DNA of 29,688 nt from an uncultured Eubacteriales bacterium (GTDB taxonomy: Bacteria; Bacillota; Clostridia; Oscillospirales; CAG-272), in the NCBI GenBank assembly GCA_934401725.1, contig CAKRSS010000025.1:1-29688 (forward strand). Reading direction: 5' to 3'. Below the pieces are notes generated by a model. That model saw only the letters and a program-made list of their open reading frames with translations, ran no database searches and was not told the origin of the DNA. This document shows positions 16,592-22,779 of the stretch, in pieces (the stretch's first letter is position 1; each line of letters starts with the position of its first letter). The position numbers and the translations under genes are program-made.

Positions 16592-17243
16592 CTTAGGGAG
16601 CTTTTTGAAAAAAGCTTTCTAAGAACCCGCAAAAACTTTCAAAAAAGGACGGGTTAAGGCCTGCGGACGGACATGACGTATGGTTTTAGGCGTTTAAGTG
16701 CATGCGATTCGGTATCACGCAATAGTTCAGCACCGCCCTGCTTCGCGTGCGGTGCGCTATCGCGGAAAGTTGGTTCGCCTGAGGCGAGTTGCAATGGCCA
16801 AACCGATGGCCGCCCCTACGGCGGAAGGCGTGATTTACCACATATTGGCCGCCGCAGGCGGGGGTATCTTCTCCGCAAACCGGGTGTGCTGCACAAACAG
16901 CTTTCCTACCCATTCCGAATGGGCACCGGGCGCGAAGCAGAGAAAACCAGTTCCACGGCCGCCGCAGGTGGTCTACCTTTCCGCGATAGCGCACCGGACG
17001 CGAAGCAGGGCGGTGCTGAACTATTGCGTGATGCCGCAACGCATGCACTTAAGCGCTCAAAACCGTGCGTCATGTCCGTTTGCAAATTTTAACTCGCCCA
17101 AATTTGTGAAGTTTCGCCCGCCTTTGGGGAGGCGGCACGGATCCAGCGCCGCGTAGCGCTGGCCGTGCTCCGCAGAGCACGGAATCCCCCCCCCGCCGTC
17201 CGCAGACGGCGGAATTCCCCTCCTCGCACAGCGCGGATTCCCC
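16592..17243. repeat. Composite inverted-repeat island C
   Basis: Between the pyrG 5' side and the nitR stop I see only repeats. The left arm is module 2 (about 16620-16688, with AAAACTTTCAAAAAAGGACGG) then module 1 (16690-16768, GCGTTTAAGTG...). The right arm is the inverse (module 1 at 16978-17055, module 2 at 17056-17170). The core has GGCCGCCCCTACGG (16808-16821) and a CATTCCGAATGGGCACCGG unit. The right flank has perfect hairpins, CCGTGCTC/GAGCACGG (17162-17181) and CCGCCGTC/GACGGCGG (17194-17213), both with a CGCA loop. These lie just beyond the nitR stop and might help end its transcript, though there is no U-tract. Confidence 0.85.
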
Positions 17244-17828
17244 TCACTTATACGTCGAAAGAATGTTTTCCGCGATGCGGTGCTTGGTGACGCAGCGATC
17301 CATGGCCTGCTTTTCGATGTAGCGGTGAGCCTGAGCCTCGGTCATCTTGAGCTGCTCGATGAGAAGCCACTTGGCGCGGTTGATAATGCGTATTTCCTCC
17401 ATTTTTTCTTCGATGGAGGCCGTCTTCTGCTCCATGCGGCGCAGACGCTCGCGCGTGCCGCAGAGCAGCTGGAGTGATTGCGTTATGATGGACGAAGATG
17501 TCGGCTTGGAGACGGTGAGTACGCCGTAGGGCGAGACGCGCGCGTTGATGTCCGGAAAATGCTCAGCGCGGACGAGCAGCATGACCCCCGTCCCGCTGTT
17601 CTCGCAGATGTCAAGCGCAAGATGCGTGCCGAAATCGTCCGGCAGGGGCGTGTTGATGACAACAATGTCAAATTGGTTCTCGAGAATGAGCCGCCGCGCC
17701 TCGGATACGTCGCCGGCAAACATGACAGGGGAGTACTTCCCGCGGGGAAGCAGCGCCGAGAGAGACTCGTTAAACTTGGCCGACGCCGATACCGCCAAAA
17801 GACCGTAGCAGCGCTCCGATAACTCCAT
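17244..17828 (-). CDS. nitR: ANTAR-domain antiterminator, NitR-like nitrogen regulator
   Basis: A 194-residue two-domain regulator. Residues 1-120 have receiver-like spacing, but the key residues are missing: the phospho-acceptor position in FDIVVINTPLP is Asn59, and the acidic pocket near residues 12-16 reads AVSAS. Lys108 is retained (VSKP). Residues of about 130-194 form a coiled coil and three-helix ANTAR RNA-binding domain (INRAKWLLIEQLKMTEAQAHRYIEKQAMD). ANTAR proteins bind paired hairpins with hexaloops and prevent transcription termination. It follows glnA by 34 bp, last in the gltB-glnA operon, with a purine-rich GGGGGGAGAGG upstream. A glnA-nitR pair is, from memory, described in Clostridium saccharobutylicum. 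Matching RNA sites lie in both divergent leaders near 22.5-22.7 kb. Confidence 0.9.
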   Translation of the reverse strand: MELSERCYGLLAVSASAKFNESLSALLPRGKYSPVMFAGDVSEARRLILENQFDIVVINTPLPDDFGTHLALDICENSGTGVMLLVRAEHFPDINARVSPYGVLTVSKPTSSSIITQSLQLLCGTRERLRRMEQKTASIEEKMEEIRIINRAKWLLIEQLKMTEAQAHRYIEKQAMDRCVTKHRIAENILSTYK

Positions 17829-17862
17829 GACCTCTCCCCCCTTCAGCTGTTGCAGCGTGGAC

Positions 17863-19071
17863 TCAGCGTGTGTAGAACGATATTATAGACTCGGGTAAAT
17901 TGCCCGTGATAAACGCGCTTTCGCGCGCGGCAACGCGCGCCGCCGATAACGTCTCGGGCAGCGTGCGGTAGCCCGCCGTGATGTAGCGCGGCGCAGTGTA
18001 AAGATTTATGTCGGCGGCAGGCGGAAGTATCAACCCCTGACGAACGCCGTCAAGCCCCGCAAGAATTATCAGCGCAAACGCAAGATACGGATTGCAGGTC
18101 GGGTCGGGCGAGCGCAGCTCGGCACGACGGAAATTGCCCTCGGCCGCCGGTATGCGTATCAGCTGTGAGCGGTTCTCGGCCGACCACGATACGTACCGCG
18201 GCGCTTTGCTGTGCCCGAACCGCCGGTATGACTGCTCGGTGGGGTTGAGAAACGCAGTCATCTCGGCCGCGTGCGAAAGCACCCCCGCGATGATGCGCGG
18301 CATGACGTCCGCCCCGTCGTCCGAGACGGCGGAGAGGTTGATGTGCATTCCGTTGCCCGCCTTGTCCTCGAGAGGTTTGGGCGAGAAGTCGGCGTAGAGA
18401 CCGTTGCGCGCCGCTATGACATTGACGGCCGAACGGAAGGTGACTGCGTTGTCGGCCGACGTCAGCGGGTCGGCGTAGCGGAAGTCAATCTCGTTCTGCC
18501 CCGGCCCCTCCTCGTGGTGCGAGCTCTCGGGGTGTATGCCCATCTGCTCAAGCGTCAGACATATCTCGCGGCGGACGTTCTCGCCCTTGTCCTCGGGGGC
18601 TATGTCCATGTAGCCCGCCGTGTCGTAGGGAATTGAGGTCGGCTCGCCGGACTCGTCCCGCTTCATGAGGTAGAACTCCATCTCGGTCCCGAAATTGAAA
18701 TGTATGCCTGCGTGCTCGGCCTCCGCGATTGAAGCCTTCAGAATCCCCCGCGTGTCCGACGCAAACGGCGTGCCGTCCGGGTGGGTTATGCCGCAGTACA
18801 TGCGCACAACCTTGCCGTGCTCGGGTCGCCACGGCAGCAGCGACAGCGTCGACGGGTCGGGGTGGAGCAGAAGATCCGAGTGCACCTCGCCGCCGAAGCC
18901 CGCAATGGCGGACGCGTCAATGGCGATGCCGTACCCGAACGCCCGCTCGAGCTCGTCCGGCATGACGGAAATGTTTTTTTGCCTGCCGAGAACGTCGCAG
19001 AAGGCCATGCGGATGAACTTGACGTCCTCCTCCGCCACATATTGCAATACCTCGTGCTCTGTGTACTTCAT
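17863..19071 (-). CDS. glnA: Glutamine synthetase, type I (C-terminally short)
   Basis: A 402-residue type I glutamine synthetase forming glutamine from glutamate, ammonium and ATP. Family landmarks are VKFIRMAFCDVLGR, GTEMEFYLM, EEGPGQNEIDF, GNGMHINLS, NRSQLIRIP and RRAELRSPDPTCNPYLAFAL. I chose ATG 19071 rather than an upstream in-frame Met because GGAGG lies 4 nt before it and the longer version would overlap the upstream gene. The protein ends at ESIISFYTR, some tens of residues short of usual GlnA, so it lacks the final helical segment. The stop is followed normally by nitR, with no sign of a frameshift. It lies 13 bp after the GXGXG gene. Confidence 0.93.
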   Translation of the reverse strand: MKYTEHEVLQYVAEEDVKFIRMAFCDVLGRQKNISVMPDELERAFGYGIAIDASAIAGFGGEVHSDLLLHPDPSTLSLLPWRPEHGKVVRMYCGITHPDGTPFASDTRGILKASIAEAEHAGIHFNFGTEMEFYLMKRDESGEPTSIPYDTAGYMDIAPEDKGENVRREICLTLEQMGIHPESSHHEEGPGQNEIDFRYADPLTSADNAVTFRSAVNVIAARNGLYADFSPKPLEDKAGNGMHINLSAVSDDGADVMPRIIAGVLSHAAEMTAFLNPTEQSYRRFGHSKAPRYVSWSAENRSQLIRIPAAEGNFRRAELRSPDPTCNPYLAFALIILAGLDGVRQGLILPPAADINLYTAPRYITAGYRTLPETLSAARVAARESAFITGNLPESIISFYTR

Positions 19072-19084
19072 AGCGCCTCCAATC

Positions 19085-19804
19085 TCAGTCAGCAACGTAC
19101 ATCTGCTTGTACGGATTGCTGCTGTCAGGTGAAATAACTGTGTAATTATCTGCAAGCAGAGCGGCAGCGTCGCCGCCGAAATATTTGCAGTAGCTCTTTA
19201 TGTAGGGCGCGACGCGCTCCATGTCGGCGTCCCCCGCCGGGCGCACGCGCACCTGACGCGGAAAGACAATGCCCTCCGCCCCGCCGCGCACGACCATGAT
19301 GCCGCCGTGCATTCCCGTGCAGGGGAAGTTGCTCACGGGCGGCTTGCCGTCGTGGTTGAGACCGAGCACGAGTATCAGCCCCCCGGCCTGGTATTCGCCG
19401 AGAAAGCTACCCGCGCGCCCGCCGATGACGATGGCAGGCTGCTTTTCGTGGTAGGCCTTCATGTGGATGCCGGCGCGGTAGCCGGCGTTGCCGCGGATGT
19501 ATATCTCGCCGCCGCGCATGGCGTAGCCCACCGCGTCGCCCACGTTGCCGTGAATGACAATGCGCCCGTCGTTCATGGTGTCGCCGACGGCGTCCTGCGC
19601 GTTGCCGCGGACGGTGATCTCGCCGCCGTCAAGGTAAGCGCCCATGGCGTTGCCGGGCACACCGTCGATGGTGATGACCTTGCCGCTCATGCCCGCCGCG
19701 ATAAAGCGCTGTCCGAGACAGCCGGTGATATGGCATTCGTCCCCCGCGGCACGGATGGCATTGTTGAGCGTCGCGAAGTCCAGACCGCTTGCGTTTATCT
19801 GCAT
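19085..19804 (-). CDS. Glutamate synthase, GXGXG (structural) domain subunit
   Basis: A 239-residue stand-alone version of the C-terminal beta-helix domain of large-subunit glutamate synthase. Repeated G-x-x-x-G-x-G turns run throughout (GMSGKVITIDG, GDTMNDGRIVIHGNVGD, YAMRGGEIYIRGNAGYRAG, IGGRAGSFLGEYQAGG). It should assemble with the amidotransferase and FMN subunits encoded just upstream. The 61-bp AT-rich gap before it is the largest within the operon. I see no strong Shine-Dalgarno before ATG 19804; AGAAAGTG is the best candidate but distant. A TATAAT at 19812-19807 would place a start site inside the ATG, so I do not call a promoter. Confidence 0.92.
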   Translation of the reverse strand: MQINASGLDFATLNNAIRAAGDECHITGCLGQRFIAAGMSGKVITIDGVPGNAMGAYLDGGEITVRGNAQDAVGDTMNDGRIVIHGNVGDAVGYAMRGGEIYIRGNAGYRAGIHMKAYHEKQPAIVIGGRAGSFLGEYQAGGLILVLGLNHDGKPPVSNFPCTGMHGGIMVVRGGAEGIVFPRQVRVRPAGDADMERVAPYIKSYCKYFGGDAAALLADNYTVISPDSSNPYKQMYVAD

Positions 19805-19865
19805 TGATTATACCACACTTTCTGTATTTTTCGTATATTAAATTCAATATTCGTCATTAAATTTT

Positions 19866-21359
19866 TTACTCGCCCGCGTGGAGTATGCCGAGAATATCGA
19901 GTTCCTTCTGCGTAAGCCCCACTCCGCGCAGCATCAGACGGTTTCCACGCAGCGCTTCTATGGAGTTGATGCCCATGCAGCCCATAAATTCTTTAATTTC
20001 GTGCTTCCACGCCGTCATGAGGTTGACCAGACGCTGACAGCCCTCGTCAGGGTCGAGCCGGGCGGTCAGCTCGGGACGCTGTGTGGCAATGCCCCAGCTG
20101 CACCGGCCGCTGTGACAGCCGCGGCAGAGATGACAGCCGAGCGCAAGCAGCGCCGCGGTCGCGACGTAGCAGGCGTCGGCACCGAGCGCGATGGCCTTGA
20201 CCACATCGGCGGACGAACGTATGCTGCCGCCGACTACCAGCGAGACGTCGTCGCGTATGCCCTCGTCGCGCAGACGCTGATCGACCGCCGCCAGCGCCAG
20301 CTCGACCGGGAGGCCGACGTTGTCGCGTATGCGGGTGGGCGCGGCTCCGGTTCCGCCGCGCAGACCGTCGATGGCGATGATGTCGGCGCCGCTGCGGGCG
20401 ATGCCGCTGGCGATGGCGGCAATGTTGTGCACCGCCGCCACCTTGACGATGACGGGCTTTTTGTACTCCGTTGCCTCCTTGAGCGAGTAGACAAGCTGAC
20501 GCAAATCTTCAATAGAATATATGTCGTGGTGCGGGGCGGGGGAGATGGCGTCCGAGCCCTCGGGGATCATTCGCGTGCGCGAAATGTCGCCGACGATTTT
20601 GGTTCCCGGCAGGTGTCCGCCGATGCCGGGCTTTGCGCCCTGACCCATTTTGATTTCTATCGCCGCGCCCGCGTCGAGGTAGGCGGTGTGCACGCCGAAG
20701 CGCCCCGACGCCACCTGAACGATGGTGTTTTGCCCGTAGCGGTAAAAGTCCTCGTGCAGGCCGCCCTCGCCGGTGTTGTAATATATGCCGAGCTCGGTCG
20801 CGGCACGGGCGAGACTGGAGTGGGCGTTGTAGCTTATCGAGCCGTAGCTCATGGCCGAGAACATGACCGGCATCGAGAGCTCCAGCTGCGGCGGCAGATC
20901 GCGGCAGACGCGCCCGTCGCGTCCGCGCGGAACCTTGCCGAGAAAAACGCGCGTCTCCATGGGCTCGCGGAGCGGGTCGATGGGGGGATTTGTCACCTGC
21001 GAGGCATTGAGAAGAATCCGGTCGAAGTAGACGGGCAGCGCGCCGGGATTGCCCATGGAGGACAGCAGCACGCCGCCGCTTTCGGCCTGCTTGTATATTT
21101 CGTTGACGGTGTCGCCCTGCCAGTTGCAGTTGCCGCGCAGAGCGCAGGGGTTTTTGACCACGCGCAGCGCGTGCGTCGGGCACATGACGATGCAGCGCTG
21201 ACAGTCGACGCAGCGCGTCTCGTCACTGAGCATTACGTGGTGCTTTTCATCATAGCTGTGTACGCCGCTGGCGCACTGTCGCTCGCAAATGCGGCAGTTG
21301 GTGCAGCGGCGGCTGTCGCGCAGCACCTCAAACTCGGGAATTATATCGTAGGCAGACAT
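19866..21359 (-). CDS. Glutamate synthase, ferredoxin + FMN-binding synthase subunit
   Basis: A 497-residue protein carrying the glutamate-forming centre. Residues 19-29 read CTNCRICERQC and a second CVDCQRCIVMC follows, so the N-terminus holds two CX2CX2CX3C [4Fe-4S] clusters. The rest is the alpha/beta-barrel FMN domain: MFSAMSYGSISYNAHSSLA, YNTGEGG, IEIKMGQGAKPGIGG, IAIDGLRGGTGAAP, LVVGGSIRSSADVVKA, and a 3Fe-4S-type cysteine cluster CHLCRGCHSGRCSWGIATQ. No NAD(P)H-binding GltD subunit is encoded nearby, so ferredoxin-type electron supply is likely. The start overlaps the amidotransferase stop by one base (TGATG), with AAGGAGG upstream. A longer open frame upstream is not part of the gene. 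Confidence 0.95.
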   Translation of the reverse strand: MSAYDIIPEFEVLRDSRRCTNCRICERQCASGVHSYDEKHHVMLSDETRCVDCQRCIVMCPTHALRVVKNPCALRGNCNWQGDTVNEIYKQAESGGVLLSSMGNPGALPVYFDRILLNASQVTNPPIDPLREPMETRVFLGKVPRGRDGRVCRDLPPQLELSMPVMFSAMSYGSISYNAHSSLARAATELGIYYNTGEGGLHEDFYRYGQNTIVQVASGRFGVHTAYLDAGAAIEIKMGQGAKPGIGGHLPGTKIVGDISRTRMIPEGSDAISPAPHHDIYSIEDLRQLVYSLKEATEYKKPVIVKVAAVHNIAAIASGIARSGADIIAIDGLRGGTGAAPTRIRDNVGLPVELALAAVDQRLRDEGIRDDVSLVVGGSIRSSADVVKAIALGADACYVATAALLALGCHLCRGCHSGRCSWGIATQRPELTARLDPDEGCQRLVNLMTAWKHEIKEFMGCMGINSIEALRGNRLMLRGVGLTQKELDILGILHAGE

Positions 21360-22450
21360 CAGTATGTCCCCTCCTTCACTCTGACTATGACCGGCTCGCC
21401 GCCGGCAGGCGCCCAGACCTCGCCGACGTCCGGCTCGATGGAGCGTATCGCCGCTTCCTCGCTGGCGATGTATACGCGGTCGTCCTTCTCGGCGACAACC
21501 ATGGAACGCAGCTTCAGGCGGTCGTTGAGTGCCATGAGCCCGCCCGTGAAGCCGAGAATTATCGAAAACGGCCCCGTTATAAGCAGACTCTGATATGCGC
21601 GCCGCAGATAGCGCAGTTCGGACGCGCGCTCGGGCGGCAGGGCGTCGATGGTGCTCCAGAAGGGCGCGGCGATGACGGAGGCAACCTGCTCGGGCGTCAG
21701 CCCCTGACGGCGCAGCAGGTAGTCGGCTATGTAGGTGATGACCTCGGTGTCGGTCTGGAGCGTGCATTTGTAGCCGTACATTTCGATGCAGCGGCGGTTG
21801 GCGTCGTAGGAGGAAATCTCACCGTTGTGAACGACGGAGTAGTCAAGCAGCGCAAAGGGATGCGCGCCGCCCCACCAGCCGGGCGTGTTGGTCGGATAGC
21901 GGCCGTGGCCCGTCCAGCAATATGCCTCGTACTCCTCGAGCCGGTAGAACCTGCCGACGTCCTCGGGAAAGCCGACTGCCTTGAAGGTTCCCATGTCCTT
22001 GCCGCTCGAGAAGACGTATGCGCCGTCAATCTGCGTGTTTATGTGCATGACGGAGCGGGCGATGTACTCTTTTTCGTCCAGCTGAAGCCGCGAGAGCACC
22101 GAGCCCAGCGGCGCGAGAAAATAGCGCCAGATGAGAGGGACGTCGGTAATCTCGGGAATCTTGCGGATGGGCATGTTCTCGGCCTTGACTATCTCGAAGC
22201 TGTCCTTAAGCCAGTTTTCGCACTCGACGCGGGCGGAGTTGTCGTTATAAAATATATGGAAAGCGTACAGATCGCGGAACTCGGGGTAGATGCCATAGGC
22301 CGCGAAGCCGCCGCCGAGGCCGTTTGAACGGTCGTGCATGGGGATCATACTTTTTATTATATCGGTCCCCGTCATTTTTTTGCCGTCGCGCGATATGACG
22401 GCGGATATGGCGCATCCCGAGGGAATACGCACCTCACCTTCGGTTCTCAT
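21359..22450 (-). CDS. Glutamate synthase, glutamine amidotransferase (class II) subunit
   Basis: A 363-residue class II amidotransferase domain that releases ammonia from glutamine for the partner FMN subunit. The nucleophile is probably Cys13 in PSGCAISAV, implying removal of a 12-residue propeptide as in large glutamate synthases. Supporting motifs are RSNGLGGGFAAYGIYPE, TGHGRYPTNTPG, HPFALLDYSVVHNGEISSYD and QTDTEVITYIADYLLR. AAGGAG lies 6 nt before ATG 22450 and directly abuts the U-tract of a leader terminator. It is first in a five-gene operon (three glutamate synthase genes, glnA, nitR). Confidence 0.94.
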   Translation of the reverse strand: MRTEGEVRIPSGCAISAVISRDGKKMTGTDIIKSMIPMHDRSNGLGGGFAAYGIYPEFRDLYAFHIFYNDNSARVECENWLKDSFEIVKAENMPIRKIPEITDVPLIWRYFLAPLGSVLSRLQLDEKEYIARSVMHINTQIDGAYVFSSGKDMGTFKAVGFPEDVGRFYRLEEYEAYCWTGHGRYPTNTPGWWGGAHPFALLDYSVVHNGEISSYDANRRCIEMYGYKCTLQTDTEVITYIADYLLRRQGLTPEQVASVIAAPFWSTIDALPPERASELRYLRRAYQSLLITGPFSIILGFTGGLMALNDRLKLRSMVVAEKDDRVYIASEEAAIRSIEPDVGEVWAPAGGEPVIVRVKEGTY

Positions 22451-22462
22451 GCTTATCTCCTT

Positions 22463-22523
22463 AAAAACGAAAGGCGCTCATTCGGGGTGCGGAGACTTCT
22501 CCGTACTCTGAATGAACGCCTTT
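22463..22523 (-). terminator. Leader attenuator of the gltB-glnA-nitR operon
   Basis: On the minus strand AAAGGCGTTCATTC (22523-22510) pairs with GAATGAGCGCCTTT (22483-22470) in a 14-bp stem containing one G-T pair. A CGGAG/CTCCG hairpin lies inside the loop. CGTTTTT (22469-22463) follows and runs into the Shine-Dalgarno of the first gene. It lies between promoter and start codon, so it must be read through for expression. Confidence 0.88.
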
Positions 22524-22530
22524 GCTCATT
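22511..22530 (-). promoter_or_regulatory. ANTAR-type hexaloop hairpin in the gltB leader
   Basis: The minus-strand RNA can form AAUGAGC[AAAGGC]GUUCAUU, a 7-bp stem with one G-U pair. The hexaloop has A at position 1 and G at position 4, as ANTAR targets do. Its loop and 3' strand are part of the 5' strand of the leader terminator, so the two structures exclude each other. It begins within a few bases of the predicted transcript 5' end. Confidence 0.75.
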
Positions 22531-22539
22531 ACGGGGGAA

Positions 22540-22568
22540 ATTATATCACGGTGGGGGGCGTTTGTCAA
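22540..22568 (-). promoter_or_regulatory. Promoter of the gltB-glnA-nitR operon
   Basis: On the minus strand TTGACA (22568-22563) and TATAAT (22545-22540) are spaced 17 bp, a perfect consensus. It is divergent from the glnN promoter, and both begin TTGACAAACGC. Confidence 0.92.
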
Positions 22569-22611
22569 CAAATTTTTTTGAAAAAATCCGCAATTTTTTT
22601 GAAAAAAGGGG

Positions 22612-22639
22612 TTGACAAACGCAAAAAAACGTGTATAAT
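22612..22639 (+). promoter_or_regulatory. Promoter of the glnN-amt-asnB operon
   Basis: TTGACA (22612-22617) and TATAAT (22634-22639) are spaced 16 bp. Between the two divergent -35 elements lies an AT-rich block in which AATTTTTTTGAAAAAA occurs twice, possibly UP-element-like. Confidence 0.92.
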
Positions 22640-22648
22640 AGTCCGCAT

Positions 22649-22666
22649 AAAGGCAAGGGCGTCTTT
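22649..22666 (+). promoter_or_regulatory. ANTAR-type hexaloop hairpin 1 in the glnN leader
   Basis: AAAGGC[AAGGGC]GUCUUU forms a 6-bp stem with one G-U pair and a hexaloop with A1 and G4. Its loop and part of its 3' strand are also the 5' strand of leader terminator 1, so the structures are mutually exclusive. It starts within a few bases of the predicted transcript 5' end, as in the divergent leader. Confidence 0.75.
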
Positions 22667-22699
22667 GAGAGTTGGTCTCACTGACGCCTTTTGAATTTT
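22655..22699 (+). terminator. Leader terminator 1 of glnN operon
   Basis: AAGGGCGTC (22655-22663) pairs with GACGCCTTT (22683-22691), a 9-bp stem with one G-T pair and an inner TGAGA/TCTCA hairpin. TTTTGAATTTT follows. The U-tract is interrupted, so it may be a weaker terminator than the second one. Confidence 0.65.
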
Positions 22700-22710
22700 A
22701 AATTTATAAA

Positions 22711-22761
22711 ACGAGGCAATGACGTCTTGCAGCTTGCGGACGACTGCCTCGTTTTTGTTTT
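22711..22761 (+). terminator. Leader terminator 2 of glnN operon
   Basis: ACGAGGCA (22711-22718) pairs with TGCCTCGT (22745-22752), extendable by A-T pairs, with CGTC/GACG (22723-22726 with 22739-22742) inside. TTTTTGTTTT follows to 22761. It lies 19 bp before the glnN start and must be read through for expression. Confidence 0.88.
22712..22729 (+). promoter_or_regulatory. ANTAR-type hexaloop hairpin 2 in the glnN leader
   Basis: CGAGGC[AAUGAC]GUCUUG forms a 6-bp stem (two G-U pairs) with a hexaloop carrying A1 and G4. Its 5' strand is the 5' strand of terminator 2, so folding of this hairpin would block termination. Confidence 0.78.
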
Positions 22762-22779
22762 GAAAAAGGAGAAAAACCT

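Noticed and set aside
19807..19812. TATAAT just before the GXGXG gene as an internal promoter
   Set aside because: Transcription would begin in or after the start codon, and no -35 lies at the right distance.
19878..21593. 571-codon plus-strand frame opposite the FMN glutamate synthase gene
   Set aside because: Shadow of the FMN/ferredoxin subunit; no family resemblance.
21360..21767. Upstream extension of the FMN subunit reading frame
   Set aside because: The extension lies wholly inside the amidotransferase gene. The ATG at 21359 has AAGGAGG and begins the ferredoxin domain exactly.
22463..22530. Glutamine riboswitch (glnA RNA motif) in the gltB leader
   Set aside because: CGUUCAU recalls that motif, but here it pairs fully into a terminator stem and the conserved GGAAGUAGG-type element is missing. 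The ANTAR hexaloop explains the sequence better.
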